64,000 nucleotides of DNA from Neonectria sp. B-13. Its lineage: Eukaryota; Ascomycota; Sordariomycetes; Hypocreales; Nectriaceae. The stretch spans positions 153,228 through 217,227 of the forward strand of contig NOKP01000048.1 of NCBI GenBank assembly GCA_002682825.1, read 5' to 3'. The translations under genes were made by a program, and so were the position numbers. Below are positions 11,038 through 21,273 of the stretch, in pieces. A model generated the notes under the pieces. It was given only the letters and a program-made list of their open reading frames with translations. It did not search any database and was not told the DNA's origin. The number at the start of each line of letters is the position of its first letter. Position 1 is the first letter of the stretch.

Positions 11038-12795
11038 ATGAAGCTCGATTTTTGCCTTGCCGTCCCTGCGGCAGCGACTCTGGGCCAGTTTACTTTCGCT
11101 GAAAGGACTCAATGTCACCGGTGTGTAAGTCGCAGCACCCTCCTCCGTCTCCATAGCACCATCAGCCCTTTCGTCTCGGCCGCCGTGCTCACCACTCTAA
11201 TGGACTTCAGGCAACTGTCAAACATGGCTAACATATCTCCTAGTGTACTCAACTCGCCAAGGCTGGTCTGGCCGACAAGATTCTCTACCCAAAGCAAGAG
11301 CTTTATCAGGAGCGTATGGACTCGTACTGGAGTGACAGTGCTTCCCTGGCGCCTTATTGTATCGCCTTACCCGAGTCGACCGAAGATGCATCTACCATCA
11401 TGAAGGTCATTGTTAAGAACGGTTGTCAATTTGGTATCCGAGGCGGCGGCCATGGATCCTTCGCCTTGTCCAATTCAATCTCTGACGGTGTCACTATCGA
11501 TCTCGGTGAGCAACGATCCCATCACTTCCAACCCTTTGATCCGTAACCATTGCTAATTGTTCAAGGCTTCATGAACAAGACTGTCTATGACGAGAAGCGC
11601 AACTTGGCCTTGGTTCAACCCGGCGGGCATTGGCAAGACGTTTACGACACCCTCTCCCCCCTTGGCGTTACTGTCGCGGGTGGTCGTGCTGGTACTGTCG
11701 GCGTCGGTGGTTTCGTAACGGGCGGCGGTAATTCGTTCCATGGCGCGAGCCACGGGTTCTCTTGCGATACTGTTGCCAATTTCGAGGTTGTGCTGGCCGA
11801 TGGTACTATCGCCAGCGCGAATGCGACTCACAACTCCGACCTTTGGCAAGCAATGAAGGGCTCGTCTGGAAATCTGGGTAAGTCCTCATCTGCGTTCCTG
11901 TGAGTAGATGGAGACATGGTGCTAACAATCCTCAGCCTTGATCACTCGTATTGATATGTACCCAATTGAATTCGTCGACAAGTCGAATCCTGTCATTTGG
12001 GGCGGCAACCTTCTCTACGACGAGTCGAAAGGCGACGCCGTCATTGACGCCCTTGTCGGATTCAACGAAAACGTCCACAAGGACGAAAATAGTAGCTCTA
12101 TTGTGTACTGGGCTTACCTGCCTACTCTCGGAACTATTATCAATGCTGCCGTCGAGAATACCAAGGCCGAAGTCAAGCCTCCCGCCTTTGATGGGTACTA
12201 CGCCGTCAAGCCGTCCACCGATACGACGGCCGTGGATAAAATGTCTACGGTCACCAAAGCACTGGGAGCCGGGCAGCCCGCAGGCTTTAGAAACATATGG
12301 TTCACCAGTACTTTCACCAACAATGCAAAGATCATGGAGTATGCCGTCAAGAAATACAACAAGCTGAACAAGAAGCTCGAGAAGCTCATGCCCAGCGACG
12401 AGTCTGGTCTCAACACGCTATGCATGTTCCAACCCATAACCAAAAGCCATGCTGAGAAGGGTTTAATTAATGGCGGCAATGTCATGGGCTTGGACAAGTA
12501 CACTGAGGACGGCAATTTGATCCTATTTCTGGTTACGTGGGCCGCCAACGGCCTCGAGAACGAGGAGGCTGCCTTCCCTTTGATGCAGGCCTACATCGAA
12601 GACGTCGAGGCCAAGGCCAAGGATTTGAAAGCATTCTGCCCCTGGAAATTTGTCAACTATGGACATCTATCTCAAGATGTGCTCTCGACTGTCGGTGATG
12701 AGGCTCTCGCCAAGCTTCGAGCTGCTAGTCGAACTTGGGACCCCAAAGGCGTTTTCCAGTCGTTGAGAAAATCTGGCTTCAAGATTCCCTTCTAA
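11038..12795 (+). CDS. Secreted FAD-linked oxidase, berberine bridge enzyme (BBE)-like
   Basis: A flavin oxidase of the VAO/BBE superfamily (FAD_binding_4 plus C-terminal BBE motif), predicted secreted, 506 aa. Inferred exons: 11038-11124, 11244-11505, 11566-11877 and 11936-12795. The N terminus is signal-like (MKLDFCLAVPAAATLG). The PP-loop FGIRGGGHGSFALSNS holds the His expected to carry FAD. The second FAD segment reads AGGRAGTVGVGGFVTGGG; plant BBEs have a Cys here giving bicovalent flavin, but Arg/Ala occupy that position, so single attachment is inferred. The C terminus has VNYGHLSQD and a RTWDPKGVFQ motif, typical of BBE-like proteins. Such enzymes oxidise sugars, polyketides or alkaloids; no biosynthetic neighbours indicate a substrate. 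The first intron (119 bp) is the least certain boundary. Confidence 0.88.
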
Positions 12796-12992
12796 CTTGG
12801 TTTGGAAAAGATGAAATTGAACCCGATGGCGAACCAGGCCAAGCGATTGATAGAAGAGAGCATACAAGATACAAAACCAGAGAAGCGTATTATTCCCAAC
12901 CATCACCCAGCACCCGCGCAGGCTCTTGCCGCCCTCCTCAACACTAACAGCAGCAAACCAACGTATCTCCTCCTGCTTCTTTCTCAATTCCA

Positions 12993-13256
12993 CTACTTAG
13001 TCTCAAATATCCGAGGCCAGTAGTTATAGAGAACAATAGTGTCCAGGCAGGTGCCGACACTGACGCCAAGAATGACGTATCGACGGTGTTTGGGTGAAAG
13101 GTTGCTCCACCTCAATTTCGAAAGCCCAGAAGTGGTGGTAGGGGCTGATCCGATGGTTGCCAGGGGCTTGAGTAGGGGCTTTGCAGTGGAAAAGTTGGCG
13201 TGGCGTGCAACCTGCACTGTGGGAGATGCGATGCGACTGAGAAGAGTGGGCGACAT
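12993..13256 (-). CDS. Small putative mitochondrial single-pass membrane protein
   Basis: An 87-aa single-exon ORF. The N terminus (MSPTLLSRIASPTVQVARHANFS) is Arg/Ser-rich without acidic residues, like a mitochondrial targeting sequence. Near the C terminus, HRRYVILGVSVGTCLDTIVLYNYW is a basic flank followed by one likely membrane segment. I do not recognise the family; the pattern resembles small inner-membrane or respiratory assembly proteins. It lies tail-to-tail with the BBE-like gene (197 bp gap). It is supported by the coherent targeting-plus-TM architecture rather than by homology I can name. Confidence 0.6.
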   Translation of the reverse strand: MSPTLLSRIASPTVQVARHANFSTAKPLLKPLATIGSAPTTTSGLSKLRWSNLSPKHRRYVILGVSVGTCLDTIVLYNYWPRIFETK

Positions 13257-13521
13257 TTTGAAGTGGTAGATTTCGTTTGTTTGGCAAGTGGTAGATTGGT
13301 ATCAGTAAAGAAATTGGCTACTGGAATTGTAGTCACGATAAGGTAGCGATTTTCCATCTTTTATACTTCGTAAACATGTTCAATGTTGAGTGCATCAATA
13401 TAACACCATCTCGCGTTATGTTAAAGCGTTAAGCTAAAGTTATGGTACATCCGCCCCACCCCATCATCACAAGCAAACATTACACCCTCACTCCCATATC
13501 TTTCTAGCCGCTTTGAGCCCA

Positions 13522-16464
13522 TTATGCAGACGGCCCTTTAGGTCGTGTAATCGTCAACGGCTTGAACGGCTTGCGTAGTCGATCCATGGACGGCGGAGGA
13601 CCCAGCCCAACAGGTCGTCTGGGCCTGACCGATGTAAAGGTCGTCGCATGGAAACTCGAGGCTGGCCGGTCAGGAACCGGCTTTGGTTCTTCCCCAGCCT
13701 TTGTCTCTTCTTCCTTCACGGGTGCGCGTGGCGGAGAACTCGAAAAGCAGGCGTAGGGCTTCTTTGGCCCCCCGTCTTCTGCTTTCGGAACGCTTGGTCT
13801 GTGAACGGGTCTAGCAGCGCCGAGCTTGTGTTTCGCCAATTCAGGGTCGATGCGTGGCTTCGGCAGCTCAACCCGCGACGCCGGGGTTGGCTGATGTCGA
13901 GACAAGGCAGTCTGGTATCTAACTTGCGCCAAATCGACCCTTTGCTTGTTTTCAAGTGGCCCTTCTCCTGAGTTGGATCGTTGCGTCACAAATCCAAGTA
14001 AACTCTTTTGATCGTTTCCGCGCTTCGTGGTTCCCCTCCTGGCCCCTACTTTGGGAGGAGGTGCCTTCGCTGCTGCTTCAGCAGTTGCCACATCGAGGGC
14101 CACTTTGTGCGCGCCCGCGGTTGTAAACCCAGGAAGTGAGGCAACAGTGAAGCCAGAGGACTGCTCCATGGTCGTTGCATACTCCCGATGGAAGGGCTTC
14201 TCCTCCAAGTCTTCGTGACTAGGCCCATTGCCGGAGGTGGTACGCTGTCGTTTCGGGGCTCGAGAGTACTGTCGTCCGGAATCTTCATTAAATCCATCCT
14301 GGTTCTTGTTGTCGAACGGGTCTACCGGGAAAGCGTCATCCTCCGGAGAAAACATGGGTGGCAGTTTGTCAAAAACAGCTTTCTCGCTCGGTGCCACTCT
14401 TCCCAAAATCTTCGCTGCACTCAATACAACAGCTCTATCGAAGGAAGGGCCCTTCTTGGCAAAGACTTTCGAAGCAAAGGGGGCCACAAAGGGAGACAGC
14501 TCGACTTTCGAACTCATCCCTTGCGATCCGTAAAGAGGACAGCTCAAATACAAGAGGGCTTTAGCTCGAGTCATGGCCACATAGAGCAACCGTCTTTCCT
14601 CATCAGTGTCTTCTGATCTTGCGTGTGGAATTGAACCGGTATAAACAGAAGGAACAAAGACGACGGGCCACTCGAGTCCTTTGGAGGCATGGATTGTCGA
14701 GATTGTAACCAATGACGTCTTGTCTTTCGATCCATCATCTTTTTGAGCATCAGATGCCAGCGCCACATTAGCAAGGAACCGTCCAAACACGTCATCCTCC
14801 TTGACCTGGTCAAGGTTCTCGATCTCGGGGAGGGTATCCTCTTCCGATGCACCAAAATCTCGCATAAAGTCGCCAGCCAAGTTGACAAATTCCCGGACGT
14901 TTGCCCATCTCTGCTCATGTTCTTCTGCATATTCCTCCTCCAAGAACTTCTTGAAGTCCAATTGACTAATTAGTTGCTCTATCAAGTCAACAATGGTGAA
15001 TTGACTGCATGGGGTAATTTGGTCTGTTTGTTTTCGAAGACTGGAAATGATTCTGATAAGCTCCGTGTTGAGTTTCTGCTCCATCTTAGCTCGGATGTTG
15101 GTGGTTGCTGTACGAGTTCCTTTGCAATGCTTCCATAGCAGTGTCCAGAGGCTCATTTTAGCTTGTTCAGCCTCCTCTATCAAAGCCTTGATCGTTGCCT
15201 CTCCAATACCTCGACGAGGCACGTTGATGATGCGTGCAAGCGCATCGTTGTTGTCAGGTTGGTACACAACCCGCAGATAATCCAGAAGGATCTTGATCTC
15301 TTTCCGTTCGTAGAATTTGTGGCCGCCGATCATTCGGTATGCAACACCAGCTTTGCCTAGTGCCGACTCGATATGCCGAGAGAGCGCTGCTGACCTGAGA
15401 AGGATTGCCACATCCTCATTTTTCAGCATCTCCCCGAACATCATGATGGTTCGCTTGATTTCCGAGACGATCCACTCGCCTTCCGCTGCAGAGCTCTTCA
15501 GCGTCCTCAAAACCGGTTGTGCACCCTTAGTATGGACCGGTAACAGGACTTTCTGGTATCGTTTCTTGTCCTGTTGAATGACGTTGAGGGATACGTCGAG
15601 GATTGATTGGGAAGATCGGTAGTTCTCCTCCAGGGAGATTTCATCTGTGTTCGGGTAGTCCCGTAGCAAGCGATAGAGATTCCTGATTTCGGCAGAACGC
15701 CAGCCGTAAATGCTCTGGTCCGGGTCGCCCACAATGGTAATTCGGTGGTTCGCTTGAGCAAAGAGTCGCATCAACTCGTACTGAATACCGTTGGTGTCCT
15801 GGTACTCGTCGATGAGCACGGCTTGGACATTGGAGACACAAGCGGAGTGATCCCTCAATAGTTCGACGCATTTTACCAGAAGATCGTCATAATCCAGCAA
15901 GTTAGAGCGGGCGAGTTGGGCCTGGTATTCTTGATAGCAAGTTTCGAGCGCTGGGTTCTCTTTCTGCTTCTTGGTCTTCTGCGACGAGGTGCCCCCTGGA
16001 CCCTTGGCTTTCTTCTTGCTGATCCAAGACTTCGCGTGCGATGGCTCTATTCCTAGGTTCAATCTTTTGCAGATTCTCTGGATGATGGCCTTGGAGTCTC
16101 CATCATCCGCGATGCCGAATTTGGAATCCAGTCCGATGTGTTTTCCGTAAATGGCCAGGTATCGACGAGCAATAGAATGAAAGGTCCCGAGAATGATTTT
16201 CTTCTCGCCTTCTTCGCCCAATGCCTTTCCAATGCGCTCCTTCATTTCCCGGGCGGCTTTGACGGTGAAGGTTGCAACAATGACATCGTTGGGGCGGTAC
16301 CCCATTCGCTGAACGAGCCATACGACACGAGAAGTGAGAGTATGGGTCTTCCCGCTGCCAGGCCCAGCTAGGATAGCGACGGTTTTGGAATCAGAGATGA
16401 CAGCACGGCGTTGCGCCGCGTTCAGCGACCGCAGAATCACATCCTCGGAGTTGGGTGTTGACAT
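13522..16464 (-). CDS. srs2: Srs2-type ATP-dependent 3'-5' DNA helicase (UvrD/PcrA family)
   Basis: A superfamily 1A helicase of 980 aa, intronless. In yeasts Srs2 strips Rad51 from ssDNA and limits homologous recombination. Visible motifs: Q-motif-like LNAAQRRAV, Walker A GPGSGKT (34-40), ATFTVKAAREMKER (Ia), Walker B IDEYQDTN, motif III GDPDQSIYGWRSAE, motif IV/V STIHASKGLEWPVVFVPS and motif VI YVAMTRAKALLYLS. The helicase core ends near residue 660. The remaining roughly 300 residues are low-complexity and charged/proline-rich, matching the disordered C-terminal tail through which Srs2 proteins bind partners; I cannot pick out a definite PCNA or SUMO motif. The start at 16464 is the first ATG and sits just before the conserved core. 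Nuclear location inferred. Confidence 0.93.
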   Translation of the reverse strand: MSTPNSEDVILRSLNAAQRRAVISDSKTVAILAGPGSGKTHTLTSRVVWLVQRMGYRPNDVIVATFTVKAAREMKERIGKALGEEGEKKIILGTFHSIARRYLAIYGKHIGLDSKFGIADDGDSKAIIQRICKRLNLGIEPSHAKSWISKKKAKGPGGTSSQKTKKQKENPALETCYQEYQAQLARSNLLDYDDLLVKCVELLRDHSACVSNVQAVLIDEYQDTNGIQYELMRLFAQANHRITIVGDPDQSIYGWRSAEIRNLYRLLRDYPNTDEISLEENYRSSQSILDVSLNVIQQDKKRYQKVLLPVHTKGAQPVLRTLKSSAAEGEWIVSEIKRTIMMFGEMLKNEDVAILLRSAALSRHIESALGKAGVAYRMIGGHKFYERKEIKILLDYLRVVYQPDNNDALARIINVPRRGIGEATIKALIEEAEQAKMSLWTLLWKHCKGTRTATTNIRAKMEQKLNTELIRIISSLRKQTDQITPCSQFTIVDLIEQLISQLDFKKFLEEEYAEEHEQRWANVREFVNLAGDFMRDFGASEEDTLPEIENLDQVKEDDVFGRFLANVALASDAQKDDGSKDKTSLVTISTIHASKGLEWPVVFVPSVYTGSIPHARSEDTDEERRLLYVAMTRAKALLYLSCPLYGSQGMSSKVELSPFVAPFASKVFAKKGPSFDRAVVLSAAKILGRVAPSEKAVFDKLPPMFSPEDDAFPVDPFDNKNQDGFNEDSGRQYSRAPKRQRTTSGNGPSHEDLEEKPFHREYATTMEQSSGFTVASLPGFTTAGAHKVALDVATAEAAAKAPPPKVGARRGTTKRGNDQKSLLGFVTQRSNSGEGPLENKQRVDLAQVRYQTALSRHQPTPASRVELPKPRIDPELAKHKLGAARPVHRPSVPKAEDGGPKKPYACFSSSPPRAPVKEEETKAGEEPKPVPDRPASSFHATTFTSVRPRRPVGLGPPPSMDRLRKPFKPLTITRPKGPSA

Positions 16465-18788
16465 GGTGGTGACGCGGTCGGGTCGACGCGTTGCTGCCGC
16501 TTAGTCGAGAAAGGGCGTGTCATTGAAGTGCTTTTTAGAGGCGAATGGGTTCTTCAAGTCCTGTTCTTTTACTCCGGAATGTTCATTACCAGATCCCGTC
16601 AGCAAGATCAATACTCAAGCCTACACGCACGGCACTCAATGGTAGCTGGAAACACGTGGACCGCAAGCTTCGCGCGGCACGGGTCGCGGTATCACGTGAG
16701 GAGTGCGTTTAGCGCGAGTGGGTCCCAATGTCAATTTGAGTGTCATCGCTCGTAGCTCTAGGGTAGGCATCTTCAGAACTCGAGTATCGAGAGGAACAAA
16801 TTACTATCCCATTTGAAGGCGTTGTATCACCGGTACGTGATAAATGTAGCGTTGTTTTTTTTATTGCTGTGGGCCAAATGGTTGGCTTGGAAACTTGGTA
16901 TGTATTCAAACCATCTACAACCAACCGGTGGAGGCTTGACCGTGGTACATCAATGAGACTTTGATAACAATCACACTGCGAAAACGTCTTTGAAGGCAAT
17001 GTGATTGACTTCGTGAGAATCACGGATGATCGTGCCGTGGTCTTGCCGCCCGTGAGATTCTGTCGAAGGTTTCACGAATTATCGTCGAGAATTATGTGAC
17101 TGTGATTGTATATCACTTCCACTAGTCATCACAATCACTGAACCTTTAGCGGGCACTGTCACATCGCCATCTGCATCTCTAGGGCAAACACCGCTGCAGC
17201 TGCGGAGAACAATTGGACGATCTTAGTAATAAGACTCATGTGTTAAGCATGATACCACTTGAGCACTCTTACGTAGGGATTCGTAAGATAAGAAGATATG
17301 CCCCGCATTTACGCGGTGCCAAACGTGATATCAAATCACCGGAGTACTGACGAGTTTAAACCCAACCACTCAACTTTGCGTAATGCAAGAGGTGCTTTCG
17401 TGAAGGAACAGTTTTCACCGCCATCGCTTCGCGCGGCCTTGGTGACAATCGACCACATTGGTTCTGATGATGGACCACACGTGCCATGGGCCCAAGGGGA
17501 CGATCCAATACCGCGTGGGCAGGGGTGTTAGTCGTGCCACTCTGGAGGATAGACGCCAGCGATGGGCATACTCGAGGGCGAAGGGTCTTGTACTAAGAGT
17601 CGAAGGGTGCCAGAGCAGGGTGATGTCACACCCGAGGGCTATCCTCATTCGAAGCCGTTGGCAGGCTCACATGATGAGAGTGGGTTGGGTGTCAAGGTGT
17701 CCACCACATGCACGGCCCGAGACCATGGGAAACACAAGACGAGGCAGACGATTGGGCCTGAATTTGGGCTAGTCTGTTGCAAGGCTAAGTTATGGGATGG
17801 AAGAGGGGGCAGAAGCCGCCCGGGAGAGAACTGTGAGACGAAGGGGAAGGGGAAACGGAGAGGGCGGTCGGCTCGGTACTTGGTTGAGATGCAGTGGTAG
17901 TGGTGTGGTGGAGGATGGTGTGGTGGATTCAGGAACAGCATTTCACAACAAGCGAAGCTCCTCCCGACCAACCAGATAGAGCATCACTGAGGAGGGACAA
18001 GACACCACGAACCACGGCGATGGGATTTGCAGAGGCCCGCCCCGCCTCGCGTGGCCCGTATCGACACAGTTGGCAATCAATCCAACACTGTCGTTGGGTC
18101 TGAAGGACGCCGTGTATTCGTACGCAGTTGGGTCGGCGCGCAGAGAGCCCATCAACGTGATACCTTCGTTTATGTTAGTGCCACGACAAAGCGTCGAATC
18201 GCAAGTTCGCAGTCACCAACAACTCACGATGCCTTACAGAAAATGGCGGGCAACTTCACCGGAGCGGGGGACTTGGGGACCACAGGTGGTTGGAAACTTG
18301 GCGTGCAGGGACCCTGTTGCATAGCCAATCACAGCGGTCTCCCCAGTGACTACCCCCCGGCCGGGCGCTTAAACTCATCGTCCTCGGGCCAATCGCAGAT
18401 GATAGACGCTGATTCTCATCACGGCGCATCTCCATCACACTCGCCATGATGGATTCATGGATCTATTCTCGGCTTTCTGCCCTCATGCCCCCTCATGCAA
18501 TGTGCCACCATTCGACGACTTGCTGCACCTGCAGCGACTGGTGTCAAGTCCGGCCCCCGACCTTCCAGCAAGTCAGCGTCCAGGCCCTGATGCCGGCGGC
18601 TAGCTGCTCGGCCGCTCCAGCATCACCAACCGCTATATACCTTTCTCGGTTGCCGCATGTTCCGTCTGGTGCATGTAAATCTTTCCCCTAGATCATGTTT
18701 CGTCTTGTCACTCAGGAGGTTGCGTCTCCACGGCTTGCTCCTTCATAAGAGAGGTTCCATCGCCTTCGTCCCAATATCTCGCTCCATC
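16465..18788. other. Long divergent intergenic region with three CACGTG sites
   Basis: A 2.3-kb interval between head-to-head starts (srs2 at 16464 minus, membrane protein at 18789 plus). Several open frames exist, but none shows recognisable protein features. Palindromic CACGTG E-box motifs occur at 16653-16658, 16693-16698 and 17478-17483. The last part is C/T-rich and probably the 5' leader of the downstream gene; an in-frame upstream ATG at 18657 is discussed with that gene. Confidence 0.5.
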
Positions 18789-20339
18789 ATGCCGTCTGAG
18801 GCCGCCCGATTCTCACCATTGCTCGCTCTGCTTCTATCTCTGTCACTCCTTTCACCGTGTGCCCTCGCCCACATTGGCCCTTCCTCGGTGCTCGACGCTC
18901 GAGAAGACGAATCTTCCACCTCCGGTGATCCTCTGCGAGTGGACTTGACTTACCTGCCCGCCCAGATCGGTGGTATCATTGGAGCCTACGCTGTCTGTTT
19001 GGTGCTGGTCGCCATCACTTTGCTTGCTCTCTCCAAGAAGCGCCGCGAACACTTGGCAGCCGGCAACGACGAAACCGACTTTATAGTGCCCTTGTTTATT
19101 GTTCCCCAGAACGACTTCGAGGCCGGTGCTCCTCCATCCCTGAACCTCATCACCAAGGGACCAACCATCCAGAACTTCTCGCTACCTTCGCCCACCCACG
19201 ACGTGTTCAACACCCCCAGCACATACTTTCAGCCCTCACCAACATCAACCATCGGCGCCCCAGGAGTCAACCCAACCGTCGACCAGCGAATTGTAGCCGC
19301 CGACAGAATCATGGCTCAGGCTCAGCTCGAAGACATGTACAAGCACGTGCTTGAGCACGAGGACGCCAAGAAGCGAGGATACACATACGAAGCGCCCCCC
19401 ATGCCCGGTGTTCACCACCAGCCGCGGGCCTCGACCTCGGTAGCGTCCATCCAGTCGACAGGAACAGTCCTGTCCAAGAAGGGACGAACTAAGCCCGCTG
19501 GCCTGAACCTCTCAGCCACTCGGGATGAAGAGAAGACGCAGTCGAGGACTTCCTCGTTTCTGTCGGCTCTTCGATCGCCCCGGAAGAAGAACGTGAAAGG
19601 CATCAGCATCTCGTCTCCCATCATGACCCCTCAGTCGGCTACCTTTCCCCGACACGAGTCGCAGGAGATGGGCGCCATCCCGCCCCGACATTACGCGCCG
19701 GCAGCCCCCCCTCCGGTCCCCACGGACCAGGCCCCGTTCGGAGCCGTCCACCACCGGCCCCATGCTTCCTCCTATGCTCCCGCCACCCCCGATATCTCGC
19801 CCGAGAGCGTTATGAGCATCGACGAGCGTATTGGCTCCCAGCTTCCCCCGGTCGGCCAAACGCATACCCGGACTACGTCGCTGGCACCCACCGAGGTTGA
19901 CCCCCAGTCAGCTACTTCGGATCACTCCCAGGCCCCGCTGGTCGGCCTCCCGTCGTCTCCGAAGCCCGGTGCTCGGTTCCCCACGCTCCCGGCATCGCCC
20001 AAGCCAGGACAGACGTTCCACCGCCCTAATGCCCCCTCGGCGGTGCGAACCGGTGGCGCGCTGCCGCTGCGTGCCTACGAGCCCAGCGTGAGCACCCCTA
20101 CTACCATCAGTCGCACTACGAAGCAGACGGTGTTTGAGAGGAAGGGACCACTGTCACCCAGCGGCGCCATGACCCCATACACCGCGGGTGCGGTGCCGTA
20201 CTCGCCGTACCAGCCCTTCACTCCATGCCTGCCCATGACGCCGTCGTTGGTGACTAAAGAGGACCGCAAGCGAATGAAGAGGATGGTGCCAAAGACCCCG
20301 ACTATCAACATGGTTCAGAGTGCCGATGATGTCTGGTAA
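18789..20339 (+). CDS. Fungal single-pass membrane protein, function unknown
   Basis: A 516-aa protein. I chose the ATG at 18789 because it starts a clean signal peptide (MPSEAARFSPLLALLLSLSL to CALAHIGPS). An in-frame ATG at 18657 would bury that signal behind 44 basic residues. A short lumenal segment precedes one transmembrane helix (GGIIGAYAVCLVLVAITLLAL), followed by KKRRE. The long cytoplasmic tail is Pro/Ser-rich and probably disordered, with a possible helical stretch (DQRIVAADRIMAQAQLEDMYKHVLEHED), several SP/TP sites suggesting phosphorylation, and a conserved-looking C terminus (EDRKRMKRMVPKTPT). I recognise this architecture as a recurrent uncharacterised fungal membrane protein but know no function. 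A long 3' pyrimidine tract follows. Confidence 0.82.
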   Translation: MPSEAARFSPLLALLLSLSLLSPCALAHIGPSSVLDAREDESSTSGDPLRVDLTYLPAQIGGIIGAYAVCLVLVAITLLALSKKRREHLAAGNDETDFIVPLFIVPQNDFEAGAPPSLNLITKGPTIQNFSLPSPTHDVFNTPSTYFQPSPTSTIGAPGVNPTVDQRIVAADRIMAQAQLEDMYKHVLEHEDAKKRGYTYEAPPMPGVHHQPRASTSVASIQSTGTVLSKKGRTKPAGLNLSATRDEEKTQSRTSSFLSALRSPRKKNVKGISISSPIMTPQSATFPRHESQEMGAIPPRHYAPAAPPPVPTDQAPFGAVHHRPHASSYAPATPDISPESVMSIDERIGSQLPPVGQTHTRTTSLAPTEVDPQSATSDHSQAPLVGLPSSPKPGARFPTLPASPKPGQTFHRPNAPSAVRTGGALPLRAYEPSVSTPTTISRTTKQTVFERKGPLSPSGAMTPYTAGAVPYSPYQPFTPCLPMTPSLVTKEDRKRMKRMVPKTPTINMVQSADDVW

Positions 20340-21219
20340 GCCACTTATGGCTAGGAGGTAGAGGGAAATACTCCGTTTCGTCGCGTCTTTTTTGTTCTCC
20401 GGGTTTCTTAGATTTTAAAACGGCACGTCTCGTTGGACGGCTATCCTCATGCCGCTATGACCCGTGCATCTATTTTTCTTTTTCTTTTTTTCTTTTTCTT
20501 ATCAGGAAACATCGCGTATACCATTGGCCTAGGTCCAGACGAAGGGGAGTAAGAAGATGACGGAGGAAAGGGTCAGAGCGTTCATCTGTATATCATGTCT
20601 TAGGCTCTTAGCTCGTCACCTCACCACCAATATGGTTTCGTAGTGGTGGGAAATACTACTTTCTAATTGTCAATCATCAACCTGGGTTTTGGAGTGCATC
20701 GATGTGTATGACTTGCGTCCCGGGATCATGTCGCTAATCGATATTTTGAAGCACAGCTTGGATGTAACTGTAGCTGGTCTACGGGTACTGTAGATCCGGG
20801 TCAGGGGGATGGATCACTGCTATCGTGGGTATGTCGTCTCAGTGACGGCGGGGCACCCGACCAGGCCGTAACAGAGTTTGGGGGACCTCGTGCATTTCAT
20901 TTGGGTAGAGGCCGCATGGGAATGTTGAGGTGGGTTCCCGCATTGGGTAGACTAGAGATCGGTCGTTTGTGACGGGTTGGTGGGATGGACGTTGGGAGCG
21001 AGGAAAGCTAGATAGCGTAGAGCATGGAGGGAATCCTTGAGAACCAACCTCTGGGTCTTGGCTACGGGGTTGGAATGTCCTCAACGTGGGTGACGGAGGC
21101 AAACGTGGGCGAGGTGGGATGCTAGATGCCAGATGCCATGCGACATGCCATGCCATGCCATGTCTGTCCACCGCCACCAACAACCAAGACGGGCCGGGCT
21201 TCGGAGGAAGGACCGTGGT

Positions 21220-21273
21220 GACAAGACAAGGTAAGACAAGGTAAGACAGGACTAGACAAGACTAGACAAGACA
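21220..21273 (+). repeat. Short tandem repeat of ACAAGGTAAG / ACTAGACAAG units
   Basis: About five 10-bp units, first ACAAGGTAAG-like then ACTAGACAAG-like, lie in tandem in the spacer upstream of the SREBP gene. No coding role seen. Confidence 0.7.

Noticed and set aside
18027..18449. A 140-codon plus-strand open frame upstream of the membrane-protein gene
   Set aside because: No recognisable feature; lies in the probable promoter or leader.
18657..18788. Upstream in-frame ATG for the membrane protein
   Set aside because: Would place 44 basic residues before a clear signal peptide; the internal ATG at 18789 is a better start.
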